Shown one piece after another: positions 32,901 to 47,100 of a DNA stretch of 64,000 nt. The stretch spans positions 11,476,254 through 11,540,253 of the forward strand of contig NC_088649.1 of NCBI RefSeq assembly GCF_964019385.1, written 5' to 3'. The position numbers and the translations under genes were made by a program. Source of the stretch: Sycon ciliatum (lineage: Eukaryota > Porifera > Calcarea > Leucosolenida > Sycettidae). The stretch's first letter is position 1; each line of letters opens with the position of its first letter. The notes under the pieces are model-generated. The model searched no databases. It was not told the DNA's origin and was given only the letters and a program-made list of their open reading frames with translations.

Positions 32901-35900
32901 TTTGACCATTTGTGCTCACCTTTCAATTTCAACGTACCTCTCTACAACATGATCCAGCTGTAATGTCAGTAGTCGCATTGGTTTGATTTTTGGTTTGCTT
33001 GTAGGGCGCAGGCACCCACATTCAGTGACCCAGAAAATTTGGCACTGCTGTGAATAGTTTATTCACAAAGTGAAGATTCACGGGTAAAAAGCCCCAAACT
33101 TGGAAATAGGTTATTAATCAGCTTTCAGCAGCCGTGGGCGAGTTCTTTAGAGAAATGCGGGTCTTTTTCTGGGTGCCCTTGTCTATGTCCAGCTACACAA
33201 CGAGATGAGGATGGTCATTGTCATTTTCTGAGCTGCGAACGGGCAGAAAGGTAAGAAAATGTCGGATTTTGACCATTTGTGCTCACCTTTCAATTTCAAC
33301 GTACCTCTTTACAACATGATCCAGCTGTAATGTCAGTAGTCGCATTGGATTGATTTTTGGTTTGCTTGTAGGGCGGAGGCACCCACATTCAGTGACCTAG
33401 AAAATTTGGCACTGCTGTGAATAGTTTAGTCGCAAAGTGAAGATTCACGGGTAAAAAGCCCCAAACTTGGAGATAGGTTATTAATCAGCTTTCAGCAGCC
33501 GTGGGCGAGTTCTTTAGAGAAATGTGGGTCTTTTTCTGGGTGCCCTTGTCTATGTCCAGCTACACAACGAGATGAGGATGGTCATTGTCATTTTCTGAGC
33601 TGCGAACGGGCATAAAGGTAAGAAAATGTCGGATTTTGACCATTTGTGCTCACCTTTCAATTTCAACGTGCCTTTCTAAAAAATGACCCAGCTGTAATGT
33701 CAGTAGTCGCATTGGTTTGATTTTTGGTTTGCTTGTAGGGCGCAGGCACCCACATTCAGTGACCCAGAAAATTTTGCTCTGCTGTGAATAGTTTAGTCGC
33801 AAAGTGAAGATTCACGGGTAAAAAGCCCCAAACTTGGAAATAGGTTATAATTAAGCTTTCAGCAGCCGTGGGCGAGTTCTTCAGAGAAATGAGGGTCTTT
33901 TTCTGGGTGCCCTTGTCTATGTCCAGCTACACAACGAGATGAGGATGGTCATTGTCATTTTCTGAGCTGCGAACGGGCAGAAAGGTGAGAAAATGTTGGA
34001 TTTTGACCATTTGTGCTCACCTTTCAATTTCAAAGTACCTCTCTATAACATGACCCAGCTGTAATGTCATTAATCGCATTGGTTTGATTTTTGGTTTGCT
34101 TGTAGGGCGCAGGCACCCACATTCAGTGACCCAGAAAATTTGGCACTGCTGTGAATAGTTTAGTCGCAAAGTGAAGATTCACGGGTAAAAAGCCCCAAAC
34201 TTGGCGATAGGTTATTAATCAGCTTTCAGCAGCCGTGGGCGAGTTCTTTAGAGAAATGTGGGTCTTTTTCTGGGTGCCCTTGTCTATGTGCAGCTACACA
34301 ACGAGATGAGGATGGTCATTGTCATTTTCTGAGCTGCGAACGGGCAGAAAGGTGAGAAAATGTCGGATTTTGACCATTTGTGCTCACCTAACAATTTCAA
34401 CGTACCTCTTTACAACATGACCCAGCTGTAATGTCAGTAGTCACATTGGTTTGATTTTTGGTTTGCTTGTAGGGCGCAGGCACCCACATTCAGTGCCCAA
34501 GAAAATTTGGCACTGCTGTGAATAGTTTGGTCGCAAAGTGAAGATTCACGGGTAAAAAGCCCCAAACTTGGAAACAGGTTATTATTCAGCTTTCAGCAGC
34601 CGTGGGCGAATTCTCTAAAGAAATGTGGATCATTTTCTGGGTGCCCTTGTCTATGTCCAGCTACACAACGAGATGAGGATGGTCATTGTCATTTTGTGAG
34701 CTGCGAACGGGCATAAAGGTAAGAAAATGTCGGATTTTGACCATTTGTGCTCACCTTTCAATTTCAACGTACCTCTTTACAACATGATCCAGCTGTAATG
34801 TCAGTAGTCGCATTGGTTTGATTTTTGGTTTGCTTGTAGGGCGCAGGCACCCACATTCAGTGACCCAGAAAATTTGGCACTGCTGTAAATAGTTTAGTCG
34901 CAAAGTGAAGATTCACGGGGAAAAAGCCCCAAACTTGGAGATAGGTTATTAATCAGCTTTTAGCAGCCGTGGGCGAGTTCTTTAGAGAAATGTGGGTGTT
35001 TTTCTGGGTGTCCTTGTCGATGTCCAGCTACACAACGAGATGAGGTTGGTCATTGTCATTTTCTGAGCTGCGAACGGGCAGAAAGGTGAGAAAATGTCGG
35101 ATTTTGACCATTTGTGCTCACCTTTCAATTTCAACGTACCTCTTTACAACATGACCCAGCTGTAATGTCAGTAGTCGCATTGGTTTGATTTTTGGTTTGC
35201 TTGTAGGGCGCAGGCACCCACATTCAGTGACCCAGAAAATTTGGCATTGCTGTGAATAGTTTAGTCGCAAAGTGAAGATTCACGGGTAAAAAGCCCCAAA
35301 CTTGGAAACAGGTTATTATTCAGCTTTCAGCAGCCGTGGGCGAATTCTTTAAAGAAATGTGGATCATTTTCTGGGTGCCCTTGTCTATGTCCAGCTACAC
35401 AACGAGATGAGGATGGTCATTGTCATTTTCTGAGCTGCGAACGGGCAGAAAGGTGAGAAAATGTCGGATTTTGACCATTTGTGCTCACCTTTCAATTTCA
35501 ACGTACCTCTTTACAACATGATCCAGCTGTAATGTCAGTAGTCACATTGGTTTGATTTTTGGTTTGCTTGTAGGGCGCAGGCACCCACATTCAGTGACCC
35601 AGAAAATTTGGCACTGCTGTGAATAGTTTAGTCGCAAAGTGAAGATTCACGGATAAAAAGCCCCAAACTTGGAGATAGGTTATTAATCAGCTTTTAGCAG
35701 CCGTGGGCGAGTTCTTTAGAGAAATGTGGGTCTTTTTTATGGGTGCCCTTGTCTATGTCCAGCTACACAACGAGATGAGGATGGTCATTGTCATTTTCTG
35801 AGCTGCGAACGGGCAGAAAGGTGAGAAAATGTCGGATTTTGACCATTTGTGCTCACCTTTCAATTTCAACGTACCTTTCTAAAAAATGACCCAGCTTTAA

Positions 35901-38900
35901 TGTCAGTAGTCGCATTGGTTTGATTTTTGGTTTGCTTGTAGGGCGCAGGCACCCACATTCAATGCCCCAAAAAAATTTGGCACTGCTGTGAATAGTTTAG
36001 TCACAAAGTGAAGATTCACGGGTAAAAAGCCCCAAACTTGGAAACAGGTTATTATTCAGCTTTCAGCAGCCGTGGGCGAATTCTTTAAAGAAATGTGCAT
36101 CATTTTCTGGGTGCCCTTGTCTATGTCCAGCTAGACAACGAGATGAGGATGGTCATTGTCATTTTGTGAGCTGCGAACGGGCAGAAAGGTGAGAACATGT
36201 CGGATTTTGACCATTTGTGCTCACCTTTCAATTTCAACGTACCTCTCTACAACATGATCCAGCTGTAATGTCAGTAGTCGCATTGGTTTGATTTTTGGTT
36301 TGCTTGTAGGGCGCAGGCACCCACATTCAGTGCCCAAGAAAATTTGGCACTGCTGTGAATAGTTTAGTCGCAAAGTGAAGATTCACGGGTAAAAAGCCCC
36401 AAACTTGGAAACAGGTTATTATTCAGCTTTCAGCAGCCGTGGGCGAATTCTTTAAAGAAATGTGGATCATTTTCTGGGGGCCCTTGTCTATGTCCAGCTA
36501 CACAACGAGATGAGGATGGTCATTGTCATTTTCTGAGCTGCGAACGGGCAGAAAGGTGAGAAAATGTCGGATTTTGACCATTTGTGCTCACCTAACAATT
36601 TCAACGTACCTCTTTACAACATGACCCAGCTGTAATGTCAGTAGTCGCATTGGTTTGATTTTTGGTTTGCTTGTAGGGCGCAGGCACCCACATTCAGTGA
36701 CCCAGAAAATTTGGCACTGCTGTGAATAGTTTGGTCGCAAAGTGAAGATTCACGGGTAAAAAGCCCCAAGCTTGGAAACAGGTTATTATTCAGCTTTCAG
36801 CAGCCGTGGGCGAATTCTTTAAAGAAATGTGGATCATTTTCTGGGTGCCCTTGTCTATGTCCAGCTACACAACGAGATGAGGATGGTCATTGTCATTTTC
36901 TGAGCTGCGAACGGGCAGAAAGGTGAGAAAATGTCGGATTTTGACCATTTGTGCTCACCTTTCAATTTCAACGTACCTCTTTACAACATGATCCAGCTGT
37001 AATGTCAGTAGTCGCATTGGTTTGATTTTTGGTTTGCTTGTAGGGCGCAGGCACCCACATTCAGTGACCCAGGAAATTTGGCACTGCTGTGAATAGTTTA
37101 GTCGCAAAGTGAAGATTCACGGGTAAAAAGCCCCGAACTTGGAGATAGGTTATTAATCAGCTTTTAGCAGCCGTGGGCGAGTTCTTTAGAGAAATGTGGG
37201 TCTTTTTCTGGGTGCCCTTGTCTATGTCCAGCTACACAACGAGATGAGGATGGTCATTGTCATTTTGTGAGCTGCGAACGGGCAGAAAGGTGAGAAAATG
37301 TCGGATTTTGACCATTTGTGCTCACCTTTCAATTTCAACGTACCTTTCTAAAAAATGACCCAGCTATAATGTCAGTAGTCGCATTGGTTTGATTTTTGGT
37401 TTGCTTGTAGGGCGCATCCACCCACATTCAATGCCCCAGAAAATTTGGCACTGCTGTGAATAGTTTATTCGCAAAGTGAAGATTCACGGGTAAAAAGCCC
37501 GAAACTTGGAAACAGGTTATTATTCAGCTTTCAGCAGCCGTAGGCGAATTCTTTAAAGAAATGTGGATCATTTTCTGGGTGCCCTTGTCTATGTCCAGCT
37601 ACACAACGAGATGAGGATGGTCATTGTCATTTTGTGAGCTGCGAACGGGCAGAAAGGTGAGAACATGTCGGATTTTGACCATTTGTGCTCACCTTTCAAT
37701 TTCAACGTACCTCTCTACAACATGATCCAGCTGTAATGTCAGTAGTCGCATTGGTTTGATTTTTGGTTTGCTTGTAGGGCGCAAGCACCCACATTCAGTG
37801 ACCCAGAAAGTTTGGCACTGCTGTTAATAGTTTAGTCGCAAAGTGAAGATTCACGGGTAAAAAGCCCCAAACTTGGAAACAGGTTATTATTCAGCTTTCA
37901 GCAGCCGTGGGCGAATTCTTTAAAGAAATGTGGGTGTTTTTGTGGGTGCCCTTGTCTATGTCCAGCTACACAACGAGATGAGGATGGTCATTGTCATTTT
38001 CTGAGCTGCGAACGGGCATAAAGTTAAGAAAATGTCGGATTTTGACCATTTGTGCTCACCTTTCAATTTCAACGTACCTCTTTACAACATGATCCAGCTG
38101 TAATGTCAGTAGACGCATTGGTTTGATTTTTGGTTTGCTTGTAGGGCGAGGCACCCACATTCAGTGACCCAGAAAATTTGGCACTGCTGTGAATAGTATA
38201 GTCGCAAAGTGAAGATTCACGGGTAAAAAGCCCCAAACTTGGAGATAGGTTATTAATCAGCTTTTAGCAGCCGTGGGCGAGTTCTTTAGAGAAATGTGGG
38301 TCTTTTTCTGGGTGCCCTTGTCTATGTCCAGCTACACAACGAGATTAGGATGGTCATTGTCATTTTCTGAGCTGCGAACGGGCAGAAAGGTGAGAAAATG
38401 TCGGATTTTGACCATTTGTGCTCACCTTTCAATTTCAACGTACCTTTCTAAAAAATGACCCAGCTGTAATGTCAGTAGTCGCATTGGTTTGATTTTTGGT
38501 TTGCTTGTAGGGCGCAGGCACCCACATTCAGTGACCCAGAAAATTTGGCACTGCTGTGAATAGTTTAGTCGCAAAGTGAAGATTCACGGGTAAAAAGCCC
38601 CAAACTTGGAAACAGGTTATTATTCAGCTTTCAGCAGCCGTGGGCGAATTCTTTAAAGAAATGTGGATCATTTTCTGGGTGCCCTTGTCTATGTCCAGCT
38701 ACACAACGAGATGAGGATGGTCATTGTCATTTTCTGAGCTGCGAACGGGCAGAAAGGTGAGAAAATGTCGAATTTTGACCATTTGTGCTCACCTTTCAAT
38801 TTCAACGTACCTCTTTACAACATGATCCAGCTGTAATGTCAGTAGTCGCATTGGTTTGATTTTTGGTTTGCTTGTAGGGCGCAGGCACCCACATTCAGTG

Positions 38901-41900
38901 ACCCAGAAAATTTGGCACTGCTGTGAATAGTTTAGTCGCAGAGTGAAGATTCTCGGGTAAAAAGCCCCAAACTTGGAGATAGGTTATTAATCAGCTTTTA
39001 GCAGCCGTGGGCGAGTTCTTTAGAGAAATGTGGGTCTTTTTTATGGGTGCCCTTCTCTATGTCCAGCTACACAACGAGATGAGGATGGTCATTGTCATTT
39101 TGTGAGCTGCGAACGGGCAGAAAGGTGAGAACATGTCGGATTTTGACCATTTGTGCTCACCTTTCAATTTCAACGTACCTTTCTAAAAAATGACCCAGCT
39201 ATAATGTCAGTAGTCGCATTGGTTTGATTTTTGGTTTGCTTGTAGGGCGCATCCACCCACATTCAATGCCCCAGAAAATTTGGCACTGCTGTGAATAGTT
39301 TATTCGCAAAGTGAAGATTCACGGGTAAAAAGCCCGAAACTTGGAAACAGGTTATTATTCAGCTTTCAGCAGCCGTAGGCGAATTCTTTAAAGAAATGTG
39401 GATCATTTTCTGGGTGCCCTTGTCTATGTCCAGCTACACAACGAGATGAGGATGGTCATTGTCATTTTGTGAGCTGCGAACGGGCAGAAAGGTGAGAACA
39501 TGTCGGATTTTGACCATTTGTGCTCACCTTTCAATTTCAACGTACCTCTCTACAACATGATCCAGCTGTAATGTCAGTAGTCGCATTGGTTTGATTTTTG
39601 GTTTGCTTGTAGGGCGCAAGCACCCACATTCAGTGACCCAGAAAGTTTGGCACTGCTGTTAATAGTTTAGTCGCAAAGTGAAGATTCACGGGTAAAAAGC
39701 CCCAAACTTGGAAACAGGTTATTATTCAGCTTTCAGCAGCCGTGGGCGAATTCTTTAAAGAAATGTGGGTGTTTTTGTGGGTGCCCTTGTCTATGTCCAG
39801 CTACACAACGAGATGAGGATGGTCATTGTCATTTTCTGAGCTGCGAACGGGCATAAAGTTAAGAAAATGTCGGATTTTGACCATTTGTGCTCACCTTTCA
39901 ATTTCAACGTACCTCTTTACAACATGATCCAGCTGTAATGTCAGTAGACGCATTGGTTTGATTTTTGGTTTGCTTGTAGGGCGAGGCACCCACATTCAGT
40001 GACCCAGAAAATTTGGCACTGCTGTGAATAGTATAGTCGCAAAGTGAAGATTCACGGGTAAAAAGCCCCAAACTTGGAGATAGGTTATTAATCAGCTTTT
40101 AGCAGCCGTGGGCGAGTTCTTTAGAGAAATGTGGGTCTTTTTCTGGGTGCCCTTGTCTATGTCCAGCTACACAACGAGATTAGGATGGTCATTGTCATTT
40201 TCTGAGCTGCGAACGGGCAGAAAGGTGAGAAAATGTCGGATTTTGACCATTTGTGCTCACCTTTCAATTTCAACGTACCTTTCTAAAAAATGACCCAGCT
40301 GTAATGTCAGTAGTCGCATTGGTTTGATTTTTGGTTTGCTTGTAGGGCGCAGGCACCCACATTCAGTGACCCAGAAAATTTGGCACTGCTGTGAATAGTT
40401 TAGTCGCAAAGTGAAGATTCACGGGTAAAAAGCCCCAAACTTGGAAACAGGTTATTATTCAGCTTTCAGCAGCCGTGGGCGAATTCTTTAAAGAAATGTG
40501 GATCATTTTCTGGGTGCCCTTGTCTATGTCCAGCTACACAACGAGATGAGGATGGTCATTGTCATTTTCTGAGCTGCGAACGGGCAGAAAGGTGAGAAAA
40601 TGTCGAATTTTGACCATTTGTGCTCACCTTTCAATTTCAACGTACCTCTTTACAACATGATCCAGCTGTAATGTCAGTAGTCGCATTGGTTTGATTTTTG
40701 GTTTGCTTGTAGGGCGCAGGCACCCACATTCAGTGACCCAGAAAATTTGGCACTGCTGTGAATAGTTTAGTCGCAGAGTGAAGATTCTCGGGTAAAAAGC
40801 CCCAAACTTGGAGATAGGTTATTAATCAGCTTTTAGCAGCCGTGGGCGAGTTCTTTAGAGAAATGTGGGTCTTTTTTATGGGTGCCCTTCTCTATGTCCA
40901 GCTACACAACGAGATGAGGATGGTCATTGTCATTTTGTGAGCTGCGAACGGGCAGAAAGGTGAGAACATGTCGGATTTTGACCATTTGTGCTCACCTTTC
41001 AATTTCAACGTACCTCTCTACAACATGATCCAGCTGTAATGTCAGTAGTCGCATTGGTTTGATTTTTGGTTTGCTTGTAGGGCGCAGGCACCCACATTCA
41101 GTGACCCAGAAAATTTGGCACTGCTGTTAATAGTTTAGTCACAAAGTGAAGATTCACGGGTAAAAAGCCCCAAACTTGGAAACAGGTTATTATTCAGCTT
41201 TCAGCAGCCGTGGGCGATTTCTTTAAAGAAATGTGGGTGTTTTTGTGGGTGCCCTTGTCTATGTCCAGCTACACAACGAGATGAGGATGGTCATTGTCAT
41301 TTTGTGAGCTGCGAACGGGCAGAAAGGTGAGAAAATGTCGGATTTTGACCATTTGTGCTCACCTTTCAATTTCAACGTACCTCTTTACAACATGATCCAG
41401 CTGTAATGTCAGTAGACGCATTGGTTTGATTTTTGGTTTGCTTGTAGGGCGCAGGCACCCACATTCAGTGACCCAGAAAATTTGGCACTGCTGTGAATAG
41501 TTTAGTCGCAAAGTGAAGATTCACGGGTAAAAAGCCCCAAACTTGGAGATAGGTTATTAATCAGCTTTTAGCAGCCGTGGGCGAGTTCTTTAGAGAAATG
41601 TGGGTCTTTTTCTAGGTGCCCTTGTCTATGTCCAGCTACACAACGAGATGAGGATGGTCATTGTCATTTTCTGAGCTGCGAACGGGCAGAAAGGTGAGAA
41701 AATGTCGGATTTTGACCATTTGTGCTCACCTTTCAATTTCAACGTACCTTTCTAAAAAAGCACCCAGCTGTAATGTCAGTAGTCGCATTGGTTTGATTTT
41801 TGGTTTGCTTGTAGGGCGCAGGCACCGACATTCAGTGCCCAAGAAAATTTGGCACTGCTGTGAATAGTTTAGTCGCAAAGTGAAGATTCACGGGTAAAAA

Positions 41901-44130
41901 GCCCCAAACTTGGAAACAGGTTATTATTCAGCTTTCAGCAGCCGTGGGCGAATTCTTTAAAGAAATGTGGATCATTTTCTGGGGGCCCTTGTCTATGTCC
42001 AGCTACACAACGAGATGAGGATGGTCATTGTCATTTTCTGAGCTGCGAACGGGCAGAAAGGTGAGAAAATGTCGGATTTTGACCATTTGTGCTCACCTAA
42101 CAATTTCAACGTACCTCTTTACAACATGACCCAGCTGTAATGTCAGTAGTCGCATTAGTTTGATTTTTGGTTTGCTTGTAGGGCGCAGGCACCCACATTC
42201 AGTGACCCAGAAAATTTGGCACTGCTGTGAATAGTTTAGTCGCAAAGTGAAGATTCACGGGTAAAAAGCCCCAAACTTGGAAACAGGTTATTATTCAGCT
42301 TTCAGCAGCCGTGGGCGAATTCTTTAAAGAAATGTGGATCATTTTCTGGGTGCCCTTGTCTATGTCCAGCTACACAACGAGATGAGGATGGTCATTGTCA
42401 TTTTCTGAGCTGCGAACGGGCAGAAAGGTGAGAAAATGTCGAATTTTGACCATTTGTGCTCACCTTTCAATTTCAACGTACCTCTTTACAACATGATCCA
42501 GCTGTAATGTCAGTAGTCGCATTGGTTTGATTTTTGGTTTGCTTGTAGGGCGCAGGCACCCACATTCAGTGACCCAGAAAATTTGGCACTGCTGTGAATA
42601 GTTTAGTCGCAAAGTGAAGATTCCCGGGTAAAAAGCCCCAAACTTGGAGATAGGTTATTAATCAGCTTTTAGCAGCCGTGGGCGAGTTCTTTAGAGAAAT
42701 GTGGGTCTTTTTTATGGGTGCCCTTCTCTATGTCCAGCTACACAACGAGATGAGGATGGTCATTGTCATTTTGTGAGCTGCGAACGGGCAGAAAGGTGAG
42801 AACATGTCGGATTTTGACCATTTGTGCTCACCTTTCAATTTCAACGTACCTCTCTACAACATGATCCAGCTGTAATGTCAGTAGTCGCATTGGTTTGATT
42901 TTTGGTTTGCTTGTAGGGCGCAGGCACCCACATTCAGTGACCCAGAAAATTTGGCACTGCTGTTAATAGTTTAGTCACAAAGTGAAGATTCACGGGTAAA
43001 AAGCCCCAAACTTGGAAACAGGTTATTATTCAGCTTTCAGCAGCCGTGGGCGATTTCTTTAAAGAAATGTGGGTCTTTTTGTGGGTGCCCTTGTCTATGT
43101 CCAGCTACACAACGAGATGAGGATGGTCATTGTCATTTTGTGAGCTGCGAACGGGCAGAAAGGTGAGAAAATGTCGGATTTTGACCATTTGTGCTCACCT
43201 TTCAATTTCAACGTACCTCTTTACAACATGATCCAGCTGTAATGTCAGTAGACGCATTGGTTTGATTTTTGGTTTGCTTGTAGGGCGCAGGCACCCACAT
43301 TCAGTGACCCAGAAAATTTGGCACTGCTGTGAATAGTTTAGTCGCAAAGTGAAGATTCACGGGTAAAAAGCCCCAAAATTGGAGATAGGTTATTAATCAG
43401 CTTTTAGCAGCCGTGGGCGAGTTCTTTAGAGAAATGTGGGTCTTTTTCTAGGTGCCCTTGTCTATGTCCAGCTACACAACGAGATGAGGATGGTCATTGT
43501 CATTTTCTGAGCTGCGAACGGGCAGAAAGGTGAGAAAATGTCGGATTTTGACCATTTGTGCTCACCTTTCAATTTCAACGTACCTTTCTAAAAAAGCACC
43601 CAGCTGTAATGTCAGTAGTCGCATTGGTTTGATTTTTGGTTTGCTTGTAGGGCGCAGGCACCGACATTCAGTGCCCAAGAAAATTTGGCACTGCTGTGAA
43701 TAGTTTAGTCGCAAAGTGAAGATTCACGGGTAAAAAGCCCCAAACTTGGAAACAGGTTATTATTCAGCTTTCAGCAGCCGTGGGCGAATTCTTTAAAGAA
43801 ATGTGGATCATTTTCTGGGGGCCCTTGTCTATGTCCAGCTACACAACGAGATGAGGATGGTCATTGTCATTTTCTGAGCTGCGAACGGGCAGAAAGGTGA
43901 GAAAATGTAGGATTTTGACCATTTGTGCTCACCTAACAATTTCAACGTACCTCTTTACAACATGACCCAGCTGTAATGTCAGTAGTCGCATTAGTTTGAT
44001 TTTTGGTTTGCTTGTAGGGCGCAGGCACCCACATTCAGTGACCCAGAAAATTTGGCACTGCTGTGAATAGTTTAGTCGCAAAGTGAAGATTCACGGGTAA
44101 AAAGCCCCAAACTTGGAGATAGGTTATTAA
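20958..44130 (+). repeat. 367-bp satellite array, segment 4 (about 63 monomers)
   Basis: An unbroken head-to-tail run with no gene. Short open frames recurring here (about 61-68 codons) are monomer artefacts. Local higher-order periods are visible: 2579 bp near 24.6-30 kb and 1835 bp near 37.4-44 kb. A 12-base internal duplication (AGATTCACGGGT twice) tags monomers at 22751, 23861, 24604, 27183 and 29762. Every monomer has AAAG followed by GTGAG or GTAAG (a few have AT or GTTAAG) and a pyrimidine/T-rich stretch ending CTTGTAG. Confidence 0.95.
24600..30100 (+). repeat. 2579-bp (seven-monomer) higher-order repeat
   Basis: The 12-base duplication at 24604, 27183 and 29762, and the identical 67-codon minus-strand frames at 26556 and 29135, are each exactly 2579 bases apart. 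That is seven monomers plus ten bases. Boundaries are approximate. Confidence 0.85.
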
Positions 44131-47100
44131 CCCTTTAACCGTCATATAAATTTCACCCATTGAAACGCCGAACGAAATTTCAACTTTGGCAAGTCATAAC
44201 TTTAGTTGTACTCACTCGATTTTTATAATCTTGGGCTCGTTGGAAAGCTCTGGACGAGACCAGCACGATGATACCACATTCTTCGCCTCAGCAGTCACAC
44301 AACCAGCGCTGGAACGCAGCGACGTCGTCTCAACGCCAGGCATGCAAATGACAAGTTCAAAACTCCGCCATGGCCGTCTCCTTCGTCGTAGAGTGTTCAA
44401 ATTTTTTTTGAGAGATCGAGCATTTCGTGAGGAATACGTTGGTCGCGAGCAACAGTCACAGAGCGCGTGAAGAAACGGGGAAATCCCGTGACGACGTCAG
44501 CCACGCGCCCAGCGCAGCGGAAGTGACAAGCGTGCAGTACTCAGCGCTTGATAACTCTGCTCCACTACATCGTAGCTCAACGCGGATTTCTGCAACAGAA
44601 AGCCTGGAAAATTCGCGACCGAATCGATAGTAAATTTTCTATCGTGGGTAAAAAATCATTGCAGTGCGAGTATTTCAAATGATGGGTCGAATTCGACCCA
44701 CAAATGTATGGTCTGACGGTTAAAGGGTTAATCAGCTTTTAGCAGCCGTGGGCGAGTTCTTTAGAGAAATGTGGGTCTTTTTCTAGGTGCCCTTGTCTAT
44801 GTCCAGCTACACAACGAGATGAGGATGGTCATTGTCATTTTCTGAGCTGCGAACGGGCAGAAAGGTGAGAAAATGTCGGATTTTGACCATTTGTGCTCAC
44901 CTTTCAATTTCAACGTACCTTTCTAAAAAAGCACCCAGCTGTAATGTCAGTAGTCGCATTGGTTTGATTTTTGGTTTGCTTGTAGGGCGCAGGCACCGAC
45001 ATTCAGTGCCCAAGAAAATTTGGCACTGCTGTGAATAGTTTAGTCGCAAAGTGAAGATTCACGGGTAAAAAGCCCCAAACTTGGAAACAGGTTATTATTC
45101 AGCTTTCAGCAGCCGTGGGCGAATTCTTTAAAGAAATGTGGATCATTTTCTGGGGGCCCTTGTCTATGTCCAGCTACACAACGAGATGAGGATGGTCATT
45201 GTCATTTTCTGAGCTGTGAACGGGCAGAAAGGTGAGAAAATGTCGGATTTTGACCATTTGTGCTCACCTAACAATTTCAACGTACCTCTTTACAACATGA
45301 CCCAGCTGTAATGTCAGTAGTCGCATTAGTTTGATTTTTGGTTTGCTTGTAGGGCGCAGGCACCCACATTCAGTGACCCAGAAAATTTGGCACTGCTGTG
45401 AATAGTTTAGTCGCAAAGTGAAGATTCACGGGTAAAAAGCCCCAAACTTGGAAACAGGTTATTATTCAGCTTTCAGCAGCCGTGGGCGAATTCTTTAAAG
45501 AAATGTGGATCATTTTCTGGGTGCCCTTGTCTATGTCCAGCTACACAACGAGATGAGGATGGTCATTGTCATTTTCTGAGCTGCGAACGGGCAGAAAGGT
45601 GAGAAAATGTCGGATTTTGACCATTTGTGCTCACCTTTCAATTTCAACGTACCTCTCTACAACATGATCCAGCTGTAATGTCAGTAGTCGCATTGGTTTG
45701 ATTTTTGGTTTGCTTGTAGGGCGCAGGCACCCACATTCAGTGACCCAGAAAATTTGGCACTGCTGTTAATAGTTTAGTCACAAAGTGAAGATTCACGGGT
45801 AAAAAGCCCCAAACTTGGAAACAGGTTATTATTCAGCTTTCAGCAGCCGTGGGCGATTTCTTTAAAGAAATGTGGGTCTTTTTGTGGGTGCCCTTGTCTA
45901 TGTCCAGCTACACAACGAGATGAGGATGGTCATTGTCATTTTGTGAGCTGCGAACGGGCAGAAAGGTGAGAAAATGTCGGATTTTGACCATTTGTGCTCA
46001 CCTTTCAATTTCAACATACCTCTTTACAACATGATCCAGCTGTAATGTCAGTAGACGCATTGGTTTGATTTTTGGTTTGCTTGTAGGGCGCAGGCACCCA
46101 CATTCAGTGACCCAGAAAATTTGGCACTGCTGTGAATAGTTTAGTCGCAAAGTGAAGATTCACGGGTAAAAAGCCCCAAACTTGGAGATAGGTTATTAAT
46201 CAGCTTTTAGCAGCCGTGGGCGAGTTCTTTAGAGAAATGTGGGGTCTTTTTCTAGGTGCCCTTGTCTATGTCCAGCTACACAACGAGATGAGGATGGTCA
46301 TTGTCATTTTCTGAGCTGCGAACGGGCAGAAAGGTGAGAAAATGTCGGATTTTGACCATTTGTGCTCACCTTTCAATTTCAACGTACCTTTCTAAAAAAG
46401 CACCCAGCTGTAATGTCAGTAGTCGCATTGGTTTGATTTTTGGTTTGCTTGTAGGGCGCAGGCACCGACATTCAGTGCCCAAGAAAATTTGGCACTGCTG
46501 TGAATAGTTTAGTCGCAAAGTGAAGATTCACGGGTAAAAAGCCCCAAACTTGGAAACAGGTTATTATTCAGCTTTCAGCAGCCGTGGGCGAATTCTTTAA
46601 AGAAATGTGGATCATTTTCTGGGGGCCCTTGTCTATGTCCAGCTACACAACGAGATGAGGATGGTCATTGTCATTTTCTGAGCTGCGAACGGGCAGAAAG
46701 GTGAGAAAATGTCGGATTTTGACCATTTGTGCTCACCTAACAATTTCAACGTACCTCTTTACAACATGACCCAGCTGTAATGTCAGTAGTCGCATTAGTT
46801 TGATTTTTGGTTTGCTTGTAGGGCGCAGGCACCCACATTCAGTGACCCAGAAAATTTGGCACTGCTGTGAATAGTTTAGTCGCAAAGTGAAGATTCACGG
46901 GTAAAAAGCCCCAAACTTGGAAACAGGATATTATTCAGCTTTCAGCAGCCGTGGGCGAATTCTTTAAAGAAATGTGGATCATTTTCTGGGTGCCCTTGTC
47001 TATGTCCAGCTACACAACGAGATGAGGATGGTCATTGTCATTTTCTGAGCTGCGAACGGGCAGAAAGGTGAGAAAATGTCGGATTTTGACCATTTGTGCT

